Shown one piece after another: positions 39,547-52,325 of a stretch of DNA of 64,000 nucleotides. The position numbers and the translations under genes are program-made. The DNA lies in NCBI RefSeq assembly GCF_021018895.1, contig NC_079369.1, forward strand, positions 11,437,694 to 11,501,693. Reading direction: 5' to 3'. Position 1 is the first letter of the stretch. Every line of letters begins with the position of its first letter. Source of the stretch: Seriola aureovittata (Eukaryota > Chordata > Actinopteri > Carangiformes > Carangidae). Below the pieces are notes generated by a model. It had not been told where the DNA came from and did not search any database. It worked only from the letters and a program-made list of their open reading frames with translations.

Positions 39547-39945
39547 CCATAGACTGTAAATAAAGATGGACGTAACTTCGGTGACGTCACCCATAGGGTT
39601 CTCGAGAGCAATTTCGAAGCTTAGAGTGGGCTGTTCAGCTATCACCACCTTGCCAGTACCTGACTCCGCCGAACTCCTGGCTAATCCAAAAATGGACAAA
39701 GAGGTGTGGCACATACATACCCTCAACCGCCTGTCACTCAAAGCAGCATGCCCTCAATTATGCACAACTTTAAGCCTTATTAAAATTTTAAAGGAGTGAG
39801 TTCTATAAAAAAAATCTCCCCCTGTACAGTTGAAGGAGGAAATTAGTCAGAGAGACCAAAACGTTTTTTCGTACCAAGCAGTAAACATGTTTATTTCTGC
39901 TGTAAAGTTGGGCATTTTAACATGGGAGTCTATGGGGATTGACTA
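39547..39945. mobile_element. Teleost interspersed repeat (non-autonomous, family not assigned)
   Basis: It contains ATAGACTGTAAATAAAGATG, GTGACGTCACCCATAGGGTT, TCTCGAGAGCAATTTCGAAG, a 'CCCTGTACAGTTGAAGGAGGAAATTAGTC' region and ATGGGAGTCTATGGGGATTG. I recognise these as parts of one dispersed repeat seen often in percomorph genomes. There is no coding capacity. The 77-81 codon frames over it are repeat-derived. Confidence 0.7.
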
Positions 39946-40373
39946 ACTATAATAACTTGATCCCTTAACTTATTCTCTAGATTCATCAGGTCAAAATTTT
40001 CATTTGCCCAATACGTTGGTTCATAAGCAAATACCTGCAAAACTAATTACATTCCCATCAGCCTCAGTTGTACTTTATGTTTGATGATAATCAGCAAATG
40101 GCAAAATACTAAAACCCCAGGCTAAGAGGGCGAACATGGTAAACATCAAAGCATTACACCTGATTATCATCAGCATGTTAGTATTATGATTGTGAGCATG
40201 CTGACATTAGTAATAACGGCTATAGACTATTAATAATGTTAATGGACAAATTTGATATGACCTAGACAACTTTTTTTTACATCAACAATCCTAAAGGATG
40301 TCTAATACTGGACATGTTTCAGACACATTTTTCTGTCACACGTTTCTCAGTCGTTTCTCATTATAATACATAC

Positions 40374-40433
<60 letters not shown>
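40374..40433. repeat. (AAT)n microsatellite, about 20 units
   Basis: A pure ATA/AAT trinucleotide run of about 60 bp. Confidence 0.96.
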
Positions 40434-40436
<3 letters not shown>

Positions 40437-43400
40437 CTTAAATTGCAATCTTCATGAAGTATAAAAAACATCCATCACAGAAAAAGTAAATCCAGTTTAT
40501 TTTGTAATATATTATATATTTATACCACAAATAAATAGGGGGCATTTCAATCACACTGCTCGGTGACAGACTGCTTGATGACCAGGAGGTGATATTTATG
40601 AGAGATAACAGCAACATGAACCCTACTCTTTGCTCCATGCATATTCAGATGTCATCAGCTTGTGGATCTTAACTAGATTAGAGGTTTGTGTGTTGACATT
40701 CATGGCTTTCAAACAGAGCAAGGAGCTTTCTGGCTGATTGCGCCGACATGTCAGCCGATAATTCAGGAAGTAGAATACACATGAGTAGATTGGACGGCAT
40801 TGTTCAGTAAATGACAAGATCTGTCTTCCTCTCCGCCTCCTTAATTATCTTCCTCGGTTATAATTACACGTGTGAAGGTCCAGAGGACAATCACTGTTGT
40901 GTTGTACTGTCTGCTAGCTGAAGTTAGATGAGATAGGCAGGAGATACTGTAGAGACCGACACCGGCTGTTAATGAAGGTTACTGTCTGTATTGCTGTTTC
41001 AAAATCACAAGCATTCATTACGAGAATAATGCAAAATTTACATAAATTGTTCTGTGTCATTACATTTGATTAGCAGTACTACTGTATTCATCTGCTCCTG
41101 AACTGATATATATTGTAAAATGACACATAGTAGTGGAAAAACACAGCAGAATATGATTAACTTGAAATAAAATGGTGTAAATGCTGCAAAGTTGTCTTTT
41201 ATTTGACAGTAATTGTTCCTCAAAATCCACAATATTACCAGCCATAAACAGCTGACAGTTAGGACACACTGGAGGCTTTCATTAAGAATAGTGATGACTG
41301 AGTACAGTGAGTGACCTGGGGGTCCTTAAGCAGCCTTGTAATTCTCTCTTAATGAAGCCGATGAATAAATGATTTGAGGCGCTGTGCATGAGGAGTCTGA
41401 TCCCCCGTCAGCATGTCTCCGCGGGGTTAGTAGGAACCTCAAGGGAGTCCTCCTCCTTCCTCCTCCCCTCTTCTATCCTTTAGCCCTCACTTTTTTTTTG
41501 GAGCTACTTCCTCTCTTCCATTCGTCTTTCTCACCTTGCTCTCTCCACATCCCTCTTCCCCCCACTGTCTGTGATCCTAATCTCCTCTAAAACATCTTTT
41601 CCTGGACTGTGGGAGTTGGCAGATAGCGAAGGCCACCGTCAGACTCTGACTGACTCATCCCGTCATAAACAACTGGTGGGTGTCGGCATGCTGGCGGCCC
41701 TCCAGTTTCAGACACGCTCATTTTGACAGGTCATTTTTTTATGATGCTGATTGTTATTTTCCCTGTTATTGTTTTTCTTCCCCATGACTTCAGATGGGGG
41801 GTAAAAGTACAACTCTCTGAGATCAGGCAATCTTACTCTCTGGGCCAGAAAACAAAGATGACAGTAATAAAAAGGAGAACCAATTGCTCTTTCATTTCAT
41901 TTCCACTGGGAAATCAGGCTGAGGGAGGAATAAAGGAGCTATAATAATAAAGTTTAAGAAAAAGGGCCTATGGCTTTTATTCCCTACACAAACCACAAGG
42001 AGAAGCCACTGTGGACAGTACAGTTGCTCAGGGTCATCCACATTATTGGAGGGAAGGCCAGAGGATGTGAAGCAAGTGGTGGGAGCAGTGGGGGGAAAAA
42101 CAGAAAGACATTAAACCTTTTCCCTCCTTCACTTTTTTAAGAAGATGAAAGCCTTTCCTTTCCATTCTCTTCAGTTTCATGCAGAGGACAAGAAAGGAAA
42201 TTGATGAAAAATGATGGACGAGAGAAAATCCTGCTGCTTGTAGGCCAGGCATAAAATTCAGGTAAGCTATTAGGGTCTGAAACTGCTCTCAAAATCTGAT
42301 GCTAGTAGTTAACGTAATTCTACTTAACCAGAGTGTTTTTTAACAGTGCATCATTCTATGCTGTGACATCGTTATATTGCTCATTACAGTGGCACATAGT
42401 GCAGCTATCTCCGCATGAACATCCGAGTTAATGGGCCACAATAAAGACACCACTGTCTTCATTTTATGGCTCAGTTTTCTAATGGCCTACTTGGCTTTCT
42501 TGCCTGCCCTCTCAAAGGAGCCATCTAGGTCTCTTTAAGACCCCCGATATTCTCAGCGCACTCTTTCCTCCTGGTATATGTCTCCCCCCATCCATTCTTC
42601 CACTCTTCCTCATTCTTGCCCCCCTCCCACCATTCCTGACAGCTACAGGCAGCCTGCAGTTGCCCAGGGCCTTTTCCTGTGCCTTTAGTTTCATTAGCGG
42701 GCCCCAGATGCTTAGCTGCTTACAAAATTATGAAGGGCCAAAGCCAACCGCCTCCAGATGGGACCCATCTATATTCAGATGAGCTGTTTCCTCACATTCA
42801 GAGCAATCCCACCCTGATGTCCTACAGTGTCGTCAACAAACATGCTGACAAACACAAACACAAGCAAGTACAAACAGATGCACACACTCACAGAGGAAGC
42901 CATGTGCACATGTTGTGCACGCGCCCGGGGCCACCCAGGCAAAACACACCCATACACAAACACACACACACTGCTTGGCTGGGTGGCATCACTCTCTCGG
43001 TAGGAAAACAATAGCTTAGCTGTGACACCGTGGTTTGTGCTGTCTGCTTGAGCTGTTATCCTGTATTGTGCATTGGACAGTGACACACAGAGATTTTCAC
43101 GAATGGACTGAGAGACTGTCAATTCAACAGCGGACCCTCTCAGATGATTTCAGTCTTTGGGGAAACAATTTGATACATCACCACAAGAAGCCACTCTAAC
43201 AACACGAAGGCTATAGCTAGTTTGATGCTAAAATATAAGACGTTTAGAACATGTGATGAGAATGCATTTAATGACGTCTGTCTTCTAATTTTGACAATCT
43301 ATCTCTTAGCCAAATAACTTCCTCATATTCTTGCTTTTCACTCAGAGATGATTTCTCTAAGCAAAAACATGCGCCAAAAAAACGACCAGATGGCAGATGA

Positions 43401-43832
43401 AGATATATAAAAATGTTGTATAAACAATAATATGATAACCTTTTGGGCCAATTCAAAACAATGTGGCCCCGATGTATAATGTGGACACATGACTAGGCTC
43501 GCATTGTAAGAGAGGAAGAGTAAATAAATCATTATTCTATCAACTTGTCATCTTTCTATCGTCGTCTTTCTCTTTTTTCCATACATCTTTTCCTCTTGTC
43601 ACTTTAACTCTGCTGCAGTAATTAAATCACTGTTGTGAGTTTTGAGACAGTCCAATCCCCCAAACTTCACACTCCATTTCACCGCTCACATCTCTGACAC
43701 CCAGACGCATTCGAGCAACACACAGAGGAGACCCATTTCAATACAATCATACAAGCAACACAACCATGGAAATGTCTTGACACATAAAAAACAAACAGTG
43801 AAAGCACAGATTTAGATGTGGGGACAGAGTAA

Positions 43833-43844
43833 GGGGGGGGGGGG
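43833..43844. repeat. G12 homopolymer
   Basis: Twelve consecutive G residues. It could form G-rich structure, and its length is likely unreliable in sequencing. Confidence 0.85.
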
Positions 43845-44193
43845 TGCTCAAATGACAGCTAGCTAAGACAAACGACTGGTTGAGAGCTAATGGAGGTTGT
43901 TTGTGTGTCCATGTGTTTGTGTCTCTACACTCTCACGCTGACAGGCATCTACACAAAGAGAGTTAAAGTATCAATGAGAGCATAACGAGAAAGTTGTTGA
44001 GGAGGATGAGAGGGGAATGCAAATAGAGGACGAGAAGGATTTTCTTCAACGATCTATTTTCAAACGAGAGAGCAGAACAGTTTTGTGGGCCTGCCAACCG
44101 CAGATACTGACCGCACTGAAGCATCTGTGAAGCTGGAACCTGCTCCACACCACTGCTGACTTAGTTGAGCCATCTGAATTCATTACAGCGTCT

Positions 44194-44194
<1 letters not shown>

Positions 44195-44262
<68 letters not shown>
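44195..44262. repeat. Pure AC microsatellite, about 34 units
   Basis: A perfect AC run flanked by GTCTG and TCTCCTG. Confidence 0.97.
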
Positions 44263-44265
<3 letters not shown>

Positions 44266-45602
44266 CCTGTCTTGTGCAGAATGTAGATATCAACCAGTCC
44301 TACAGAGTGTCCTAATATGTCCCATAAACACCTGACAGCACGGCTTTGTGGAAACGCTGAGATACCCATAATCCTTTAGTTGGAGTCGAGGGGTCAACTC
44401 GCCATCGTGTTGAGCACACCCAATAAGCTTCAAACTGCCTATAGCCAAGCATCAACACCCAAAACTCCTCACAGAATTCTGCACAGCATGCAGGCTTGGC
44501 TGCTATGTATGCAATGTAAGTCCAGCATGTGGTGAAGAGCATAAAAAAATACTAACACTATTAACGCTGAGAATTTTGTCTAGCGTCACACTGGGCTTAA
44601 GACGACAAAACATTTTGCAGTGTTCAAGGGAACAGGCTGCCTGAACAAAGAGGGGTGAAGGTGAGGTCTTCAGCCTACAATACTAAAAGCAGCCACTAAC
44701 TTACAGTACAGTAATCAGGGGACTGTTGGCTGCAGAAAAACTGCAACGCCTCACCTAGTTCATTATAAGATGACACAACCAATTTGTACCTCTGCCTGCT
44801 GCAATCTACCAAATCTCCCCTGACAAAAGCATTTAGATTAGAGCACTTTCAGGGAGGGCTGCGCTGACATGCGTACCCAGCCTGTAAAAGGGGAAATGAA
44901 GTGCCTTTTTAATTCTCCTCCAGGCAAACATAAAACTGTCCAGGTAAGTCATTTGTGGGTTGAATGGAAAGCCAGAAGCAAGCTGCCTCTCTGTTGCAGT
45001 ACCTCTCACTCTCTCTGTTTTTTGTTTTTTTTATCCACCCTTTCTCTGCAGGAAACTGTGCACAAACACGTGTTATAACTCACACAAATCCTTATCCTCA
45101 TCTAGAAGATTATTAATCTATTTGTTACATTTTGTCCCATTATTTCTCCCACATAATCCTCTTTCACTTCCTCTGGCAGCATGGTAATGAGTTTCTGTGA
45201 ACAAGGAAGCTGCACGTGTTGTTGATTGTTCTGATTGGCGCTTCTCCCTCTCTCGCTCATTCTCTCTTCCTCTCTGTCTCCCTTTCCGGTTTGACCTATC
45301 CAGAAGAATAAAGACTCACATGTGGAAAAGAAAACTGGAAATGGAGAGAGGTGCCATTTCATCTAATAGAACAGAACTTTGTGATCACTTTCCTCTCTCA
45401 AGTCTTTAAAGACAACTGGAGCGAGGTGGAATGGGAAGTAATTGCCCAGGAACATGAACACCACTCCAGAATTTGGCTCGAGTTACCAAACCACTTTCAC
45501 AGCTACAGTACATCAGGTATTCCCTTCTTCTTCTTCCAAATATTCACTCAGATTCATACATCACTCCATTTCCTCTCAGCGGTCAAACCAGTGACAGATA
45601 AT

Positions 45603-45605
<3 letters not shown>

Positions 45606-45665
<60 letters not shown>
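45606..45665. repeat. Pure GT microsatellite, about 30 units
   Basis: A perfect GT run starting after AATTAG. Confidence 0.97.
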
Positions 45666-45669
<4 letters not shown>

Positions 45670-46555
45670 TTCTCCTGCGCTTGGTTTTTATTAAAAGATT
45701 TTGTCCGTCTCCCTTATCGCACAGACAATGTTGACGGAGAGGAGACATCATATATAACATTTTTTTAATCTAAGAATCTTATATAAAACCCATAAGCTGT
45801 CGAATGATTGCTACGGTTTCCACTCCAAAATAGGACTTGGAGCAAAGAGACAGCACAGAACATAGTCTCTGTTTTAAATCAAATATAAACGCACCCACGC
45901 ACAGATACAGGCCGCAGGCACAGTATACGTGTAGTAAAAATTATGTTACAGTAAAAGATCCCAGTAAAGCTGCGAAATTGAGAAACATGGATGTGAAACG
46001 ACAGTAAAGCTACTCTGGTCTCTTGAGGAAGAGAGTGGATGTGTAAAGCCTTGGCTGACAATCCATTTCTTTCCCTTAGCCTCACGTCTAACAAGTATGA
46101 CCACAGGGAGATGAGCAAAGAGGGAAATATGTGAGGCGGAACACTCCAGTGCTAAATATCAACATGAATTGGTTGCAATATAAGTCAACAACTAGAAAGA
46201 GAATTTATTCATTCCAATACATTGTGTTTTAATACTAAACAAGCAACTCAGACATGGTATCACACCACTGAGACTGTTGCTGTGGAAAATAATCCTTGTT
46301 ATTATGTACATGAAGACACTATATAATGTGATTTGACTTGTTTCATCACATCTGTAGGGAGTCATACATAGGAAGCCAGAACATTTCTTTTTACATGTCC
46401 TCTGCATATACGTCCGTTATCCATGTGTGTCCATGTGACTTGTCTGGGGATATAATGGTAAAGGCAAAGATGGACTGCAAGTGTTTTCAAATAATAAACA
46501 AGGGGTCGCTTGATGTTTTTATGAAGCAAGTCTGTTTGGAAATGAATCGTTAGTC

Positions 46556-46760
46556 TCGGTTTTATTGCTCAAATTACCCGAGCCGGTCCTTGTCCTGTTT
46601 GCCCTTAATTAACAAGCGTTCAATTCCCCTATTAATTAGCACACGCTGTTAGCTATTTTACATCACTCTTCATTTGTCGACAATTGAGAGGTCTATTATT
46701 AAAAGGCATGCCACATGGTTAATTGTGCAAGTGGCTCGGCGGCAGGGGAGGAGAGCACCA
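46556..46760. promoter_or_regulatory. Candidate conserved noncoding block, homeobox-motif rich
   Basis: Unique DNA with TTAATTAA (46605-46612), TAATTA (46633-46638), CAATTG (46681-46686) and TTAATTG (46719-46725) set among GC-richer words. This arrangement is common in vertebrate developmental enhancers. No alignment was possible, so this remains a guess with specific motifs behind it. Confidence 0.3.
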
Positions 46761-47719
46761 ATTCGCTGAACGTAGGGAGGAGTCTGCGAGCTCTGCAGTG
46801 GTTCTGACACAACCTTTACAGTCTGTCTTCAGTTCGCTGCCTGACACTCTGTCCTTGAGAGAGAGAACATCTCCCTCACTACTGTCACACACTTGCTGTG
46901 TTCGGACCCAGATGGCCAGCATGGCAGTGTGGCCGCAATAGAAGAGAGAGAGGTTGGTTCTAGGTAACAGGTTTCTTTATAAGGCTGATCAGTACATTTT
47001 CCTTCAAACTGTGGGATGTATGGGTAAAAAACATATGCTGGTCTACATCCCTTCTGCTGTGGCATTTTTCTGTCATTTAATTGGTGTCTCTGTCTAAATT
47101 TCGGAGTCAGAGACACTTCACAATGAAATAAATATAAAAAGGTTTGTGTCAGTGAAATGGGAGACTGAGACTTGTTATTTGTTTCTACACATCCTCTTCA
47201 TAATGAAACATAACAAGACTGAAATCCAGGACTAGTTTTTACAGTTAAGAGTTTGAAATCAAATGTAAAATGGCCTCAATCAATATCCACATGAAAAATG
47301 GATATAACATGAATAAGACATGACTACTTGAATAGTTTGAAAGGGTTGATTTGTAGTGACAAACACAAAGAGCATAATCATGGAGTTTTATAATGTCTTT
47401 CAGCTCACTGTGTTGGTCATCAGTTTGGTTCATTCTCACCATTCCTTTTTTAAGCTGTCAAAAAAAAAGAAAAAACCCTGCACCAAACAGCAGGCAGACA
47501 ACTTTAATGACTAGCTAACAGAGTTAAAAATATCAATATGGAGCTGTTCGTTGCCAAGTTTCCCATGCCAACATTTTGGCAGCTGGAATGCAAATGTCTG
47601 TAGTTGACTGACTGACTGAGTGATGAAGTTACACCACTGGTAAGCCAGTCACGTGTTGGACTTTTCCCATTAGTTGCTGTTCTTTCAAATAAATTTATGT
47701 CATCAAGAAGGTGTTTACA

Positions 47720-47875
47720 GGTAGCGTTGCTAACTTACCACCTTTGTCGCTAGATTTACTTTTCTGTCCCCTTTAGCAACTTTTTCCCCCAAAAAGCAAG
47801 TAGCAACAAATCTAGCAACTTTTTGAGCAAACTTAAGCTATTTCCATAGGAAAGAGTTGCCAGTTTTCAACTATA
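47720..47875. mobile_element. Possible interspersed repeat ('GTCGCTAGATTT..AGCAACTTTTT')
   Basis: It has TTGTCGCTAGATTTACTTTT, then TTTAGCAACTTTTTCCCCC and AACAAATCTAGCAACTTTTT, an internally repetitive block with direct and inverted AGCAAC/CTAGATTTG words. Similar text recurs in fish genomes to my memory. No family is assigned. Confidence 0.4.
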
Positions 47876-48557
47876 TCTGCGATTTCGCACATTGACCATT
47901 CACGTTTCAGCCATATTTGACCTAGTCTTGTTAAGGTTATAATATGTCAATGTTGTCTTCTAAGTTTGTTTCTGCTGCCCATAAGAAGCCAAAAAATAAA
48001 TTATTGCAGGCTTAACAATGGAGCTGAAGGTATGAAAATTCTACCAATAAAGCATGACACATATGGGCGAAGAGGAGGTAACAAGACCACAGGGCAAAAT
48101 TCACTTAAATAAAGTCAGTGAAAGAAAAAGTGAAATCAGTAAAGTAAGTAGAACTAAAACAAAGCAACATATTTTAAAAAAAAAATTGGGAAAACAAGTT
48201 TTTAAAAAAAAGAGATGAGAAACAGAACACAAGAGCACAAACAGGCAGGAAGCGAGTCTGCCTGAAAACCCTGTAAAGACAGACAAAGGTGAGCGACAAG
48301 AAACACACAGAGCCGTCGAGGTATCCTTTCTCTTTCCCTCTCCCTGCCTCACCTCTTCTCACCCCTAGACCTCGGCCAGGGCTTAACAAGTGGCAAGGGA
48401 AGCAGGCAGGCTAGAGCTGGGCTGATTGACAGAACAATTACTTCTAACACGCACCCCAATGGAGAGGTAGACATCTCCAAATAGAATTTCACTATGCTGT
48501 TGCATCACACGCTTACAGGGAGGATTTTGGTAGAAAAGCAAAATTGCCTGACCGGCC

Positions 48558-48605
48558 GACTGACTGACTGACTGACTGACTGACTGACTGACTGACTGAC
48601 TGACA
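48558..48605. repeat. (GACT)n tetranucleotide microsatellite, about 12 units
   Basis: A run of GACT units that reads as Ser-Gln-Ser-Val on the minus strand. It ends with GACAGAC. Confidence 0.96.
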
Positions 48606-49122
48606 GACTTGAAGCTGAGCACAACTGCTTGAAAAACACTCCTCTGTTTTCTGTTGCCTGCCATAAATAGAAGAGGAAAAAGCATTTACCCTTGATCAAG
48701 GTTGGCTGGTTCTAACTTTAGAAGCAATGTTTGGCAACCCATTTCCTCCAACTCTGACTGTTCATCTGTTAGCTCAGTTAGAGGTGTAGCTATTTTTATC
48801 CACACACCTACTGACTGACGAAAAAGTGGAAAGTTAATTAAAAGAGACACCACACATCAGAACATTTCCAATATATTATGCATCACAGACCTAATAAGCT
48901 AGAAATGATGAGGAGACAAGTATTTTAGGTTGTGAAGTTAAAGTAACAATGTCAGAATAAAATGTGAATTGTGTTTGAATTGTTTTTGATTCAGCATTAT
49001 TTAGTTTACACATTAAATACAGTACATAAAACAAAAAAATCAATGTAGATGTTGCCATGAAGTCATTTCATTGCATTATGGCTTTCATGTTGCACAGATT
49101 GGAACGTCTGTCATGTAGCAGA

Positions 49123-49298
49123 GCTGAAGCAATTAGTTGATCAATTGATTAGTTGATTTAATCAATTTAATCAGAAATAATGAATTAATCATTTCAGTCA
49201 TTTTTTGTGTCAGTGAAAAGTTCTGGACTGGTATTTGGAATGATTTAGAAAATAATTTACAGATTAATCAATGATGAAAATAACTGTTGGTGGCAGCC
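49123..49298. mobile_element. Short fold-back element ('GCTGAAGCAATTAGTTGATCAA'), internally deleted
   Basis: The start GCTGAAGCAATTAGTTGATC and the end ATCAATGATGAAAATAACTG then TTGGTGGCAGCC resemble the two ends of a dispersed fish element whose termini read GCTGCAACTAACGATTATTT and its complement. The interior (TCATTTCAGTCATTTTTTGT, TTTAGAAAATAATTTACAG) is also typical. At about 176 bp it lacks most of the usual middle. Confidence 0.6.
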
Positions 49299-51377
49299 AT
49301 AGTATCTAGTGTCTATCTAATATCATCTACTCCGCTCCACACAAGTCTCTGTGTGAAGCATCTGTTGGTTGATGCAGTCGGTCTCATGTAGCCATCCTCG
49401 CCATTACGCCACCCCATGGCATTCTGGCCTCCAACAGCTGCATTACACCACGCTCTCTGACTTTCTAATTAGCTTATCTCGGAAAATAAGGATGCTGGGC
49501 AATTCTTTGCTCTAGCAGTCTAACAACAAGCAGACTGCAGGGAATGTGGTTGGCACCTTGTGTCACCAAGGGGGCTGTTGTCTTCAACAGACTAGTGCAA
49601 AAAATATGGTTCACAGTCTTTCCTCTCTCACACAAACCCTCGACTCCCTTTCCCAGTTTCTTGGCATTATTTCAACTTTGAACTTTGAGTCGATTACCAA
49701 TCTCAAGACAGAATTTAAATTCAAAGATTTAATATTTTTGGAAGTCACAGTGATTAATGAATATGAGGCAAACTGTTGCAAGAAGAAACCGGTTTGCTTG
49801 TATTCAATGGCTTCTCAAATATGCAGATCTGCACATCTACAAGATATTGTTATCAAGTCCTGAAATAAGATAAAGTTATTTTGCTATTCATAACATATAA
49901 AAAAAACTAAAACATATCAAATGGATAGTATTTAATATAAGTGCCATTTTTTGCTCCTCTGCTCATGTTTGAATCACTTTTTTAGGAGTCTGATTGCTGA
50001 CAGAATCAAAGCCATCATCCACAATTTTAACAAAGCAATGTAGTCCCTTTTAATTAGTTTATCCATTATTCATTATTTATCAAACATGTAACCTGTAGAT
50101 GTGTTAAATGCCAAATGATACACTAAATGTAGAACTCTGTCAGCTCTGATGTCTCCTGGCTGGAGGAGTCATGGAGTGAGGGATGTAAGAGAAGGGAATG
50201 GAGGAAGGAAGAGAGGATAGATCCTCCCACCTGTAGCAGTGAACGTCCTGCAGGACTGTAATCTGCCAGTTGTCTCTCACTGAGACGTTCAGCTTAGCTG
50301 AGGCCAGCCAAGCCCTGCAGCCTCCAGCACCGAACGATGCTGGGACCCCAGGACATAAGGCACCTGCACGGGGAGATAAAGGCTTCAACTCCTGAGCTAA
50401 TACTGACGATTCTTTTGATAAATACAGACGTGGGGTGGTGTGTGGAGGGTGGTGGGAAGTGGGGGAGCAATCTTTTCCAGCTCACTCTCTCCTCCCTGTC
50501 TACCTGTCTCAGTAATCTCCCTTTCTTGTACTTCGTACGTTTTCCTTCCTCCACCCTCTCTCTGTCTGTTTCTCTGCAAGTCTCCCCCCCTCTCTCTATA
50601 TCTCCCTCTCTCTGTACCTTCTTTATCCTGTCCTGTGTGAGTTTGGATCAGACAGGCAAAGCTCTCCACGCTCTGCCTTTTTATTTATTCCATATCTGTA
50701 ACTGTCAAAAAAGAAGATTGCTACTTTAGGAGCTGTCGGTGCTTTGTTGTGCTCATGGAAAGTCAAATGGAGGTGGTTGTGTTAAAAGCATCTTGACCAC
50801 TTTGTGGGGACACAAACAATGTCAGCTATGGTCTTGGAAGCCCCAGACAGTTGAAAATGGCTCTAGAAGTGCATGAGACATGATGTCTCTTAGATGGCAC
50901 AGTGCTGAGAGGAGCGGTTAAAACAGTATTAGCCTGGGGAGGTAAATGAAGTCGGGCCTCAGCAACATTACCGCCCGCTGTGTCTGTCACTTAAATACCT
51001 ATTTATGAGAGCTTATTTAAATATAAACATGCCCAGTGTTGCATGATTAGCGTATTAAGAAAAGCTTTGGGACCTAAATGACCCAACAAGGCTCCTGTAC
51101 AGATTAACACCTTACACATTCACGATGATGTCAAATGAGAAGTCAAGACCATTCAGAGAGTGGCATTTCTCGTAACCTGGGACAATAATTACCTGGCAGG
51201 AAATGTCAGTTAAATTACCACTGCTTGAAACTGTTACTACATGTAAAGAAACAGGGATATAACTTTGCTTTATACTGTAGCACTGCTACACAGTAACTTA
51301 ACTGACAGCGTAACTACACTCACCTGAGAAATAACACCAATTTTAAAGCAAGCACTTGCCAGCATCACTGTAAATAA

Positions 51378-51830
51378 ATGGTTGGCAGGATGAGACAAAC
51401 TCTGAGTGCAAAGTTGCAACTAAACCACATGAAGTCAAAACAGAGAAAGCAAAGCATCCGAGCTGAGCTGCATCGCGTTGCACTGTGCGGCATCGTAGAC
51501 AGCAGTTCATCTTTCCTGTCTACGGTGTCGTGCCCGTTGTCTCTTCCCATTAGCCTGCGACCGGCGTGCTATGATATGGCCGGTGCGGGCACTAGGCTAG
51601 CAGACGCAGACAGCTCAGGGTGGCAGATGCCTGGCGTTTCTGCGGATGCCCTCCATCAACTGATGACAGATGTCAGGGCTCCTCTTGGATGGCAACACTT
51701 CATCACGCTACCCTGTTCTCCCTCCTCGCCCCACTGGATACACCAGCCTGCTTGGCAGACGCCATGCCCAACCCCACTGCACCAACCCCATTCCCTCCTG
51801 CCACACCTATTCATTCCCACACAAATATAC
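51378..51830 (+). other. Open frame of about 150 codons upstream of an AC array; not supported as a gene
   Basis: A frame starts ATGGTTGGCAGGATGAGACA and stays open into the AC array at 51831 (stop at 51942-51944). It encodes no domain I recognise. Composition is mixed and other plus frames are open over the same bases, which fits GC-richer noncoding DNA. It lies in the agbl4 intron on the antisense strand. An antisense transcript is possible but nothing in the sequence demands one. Confidence 0.12.
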
Positions 51831-51831
51831 G

Positions 51832-51868
<37 letters not shown>

Positions 51869-51870
51869 AC
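51831..51870. repeat. AC microsatellite
   Basis: ACGCACGCACAC then about 13 AC units with one ACTC break. Confidence 0.93.
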
Positions 51871-51986
51871 ATTTCTGCATCCATCAGTCAAGCGTTATTA
51901 CATCAGACAGCCGTCATACTGGCAACCAATGGATCACATGCTAATGCGCCCAGACGCATCCACTCTGGAAATCCAAAGTATCAGTC

Positions 51987-51990
<4 letters not shown>

Positions 51991-52047
<57 letters not shown>

Positions 52048-52136
52048 GGAGAGAGAGAGAGGGGGAATGTGTGTGTGTGTGTGTGTGTGTGTTTGTGTGT
52101 GTGTAGGAGAGAGAGAGAGAGGGGGAATGTGTGTGT
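51991..52136. repeat. Duplicated compound GT + (GA) + GGGGGAAT microsatellite
   Basis: About 25 GT units, then GTAGGAGAGAGAGAGAGGGG plus GAAT, then GT again, then a second GTAGGAGAGA...GGGGGAATGTG copy. It is about 190 bp downstream (in transcript direction) of the agbl4 exon at 52326. There the transcript strand reads CA- and CU-rich. Confidence 0.96.
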
Positions 52137-52325
52137 CTACCAATGGGCAGAGAAGAAAAGTTTTTCAAAGTTGCAGAAAGTACTCTGTTAGCATTCTAGT
52201 GACAACAGTGTGGACTCAAATTTTACAGATGAAACAGGATTACAGTATAGCACGCAAAGTACAAAGCAAGCTAACCCTTTAAATAAAGTACATAATGTCT
52301 GCTAATGTTGTTATCGCCTACTTAC

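Noticed and set aside
44935..44950. Strong plus-strand donor-like CAG|GTAAGT with an upstream CTCCAG acceptor-like site
   Set aside because: The enclosed piece is tiny, the frame matches nothing known, and isolated splice-like sites are common in large introns.
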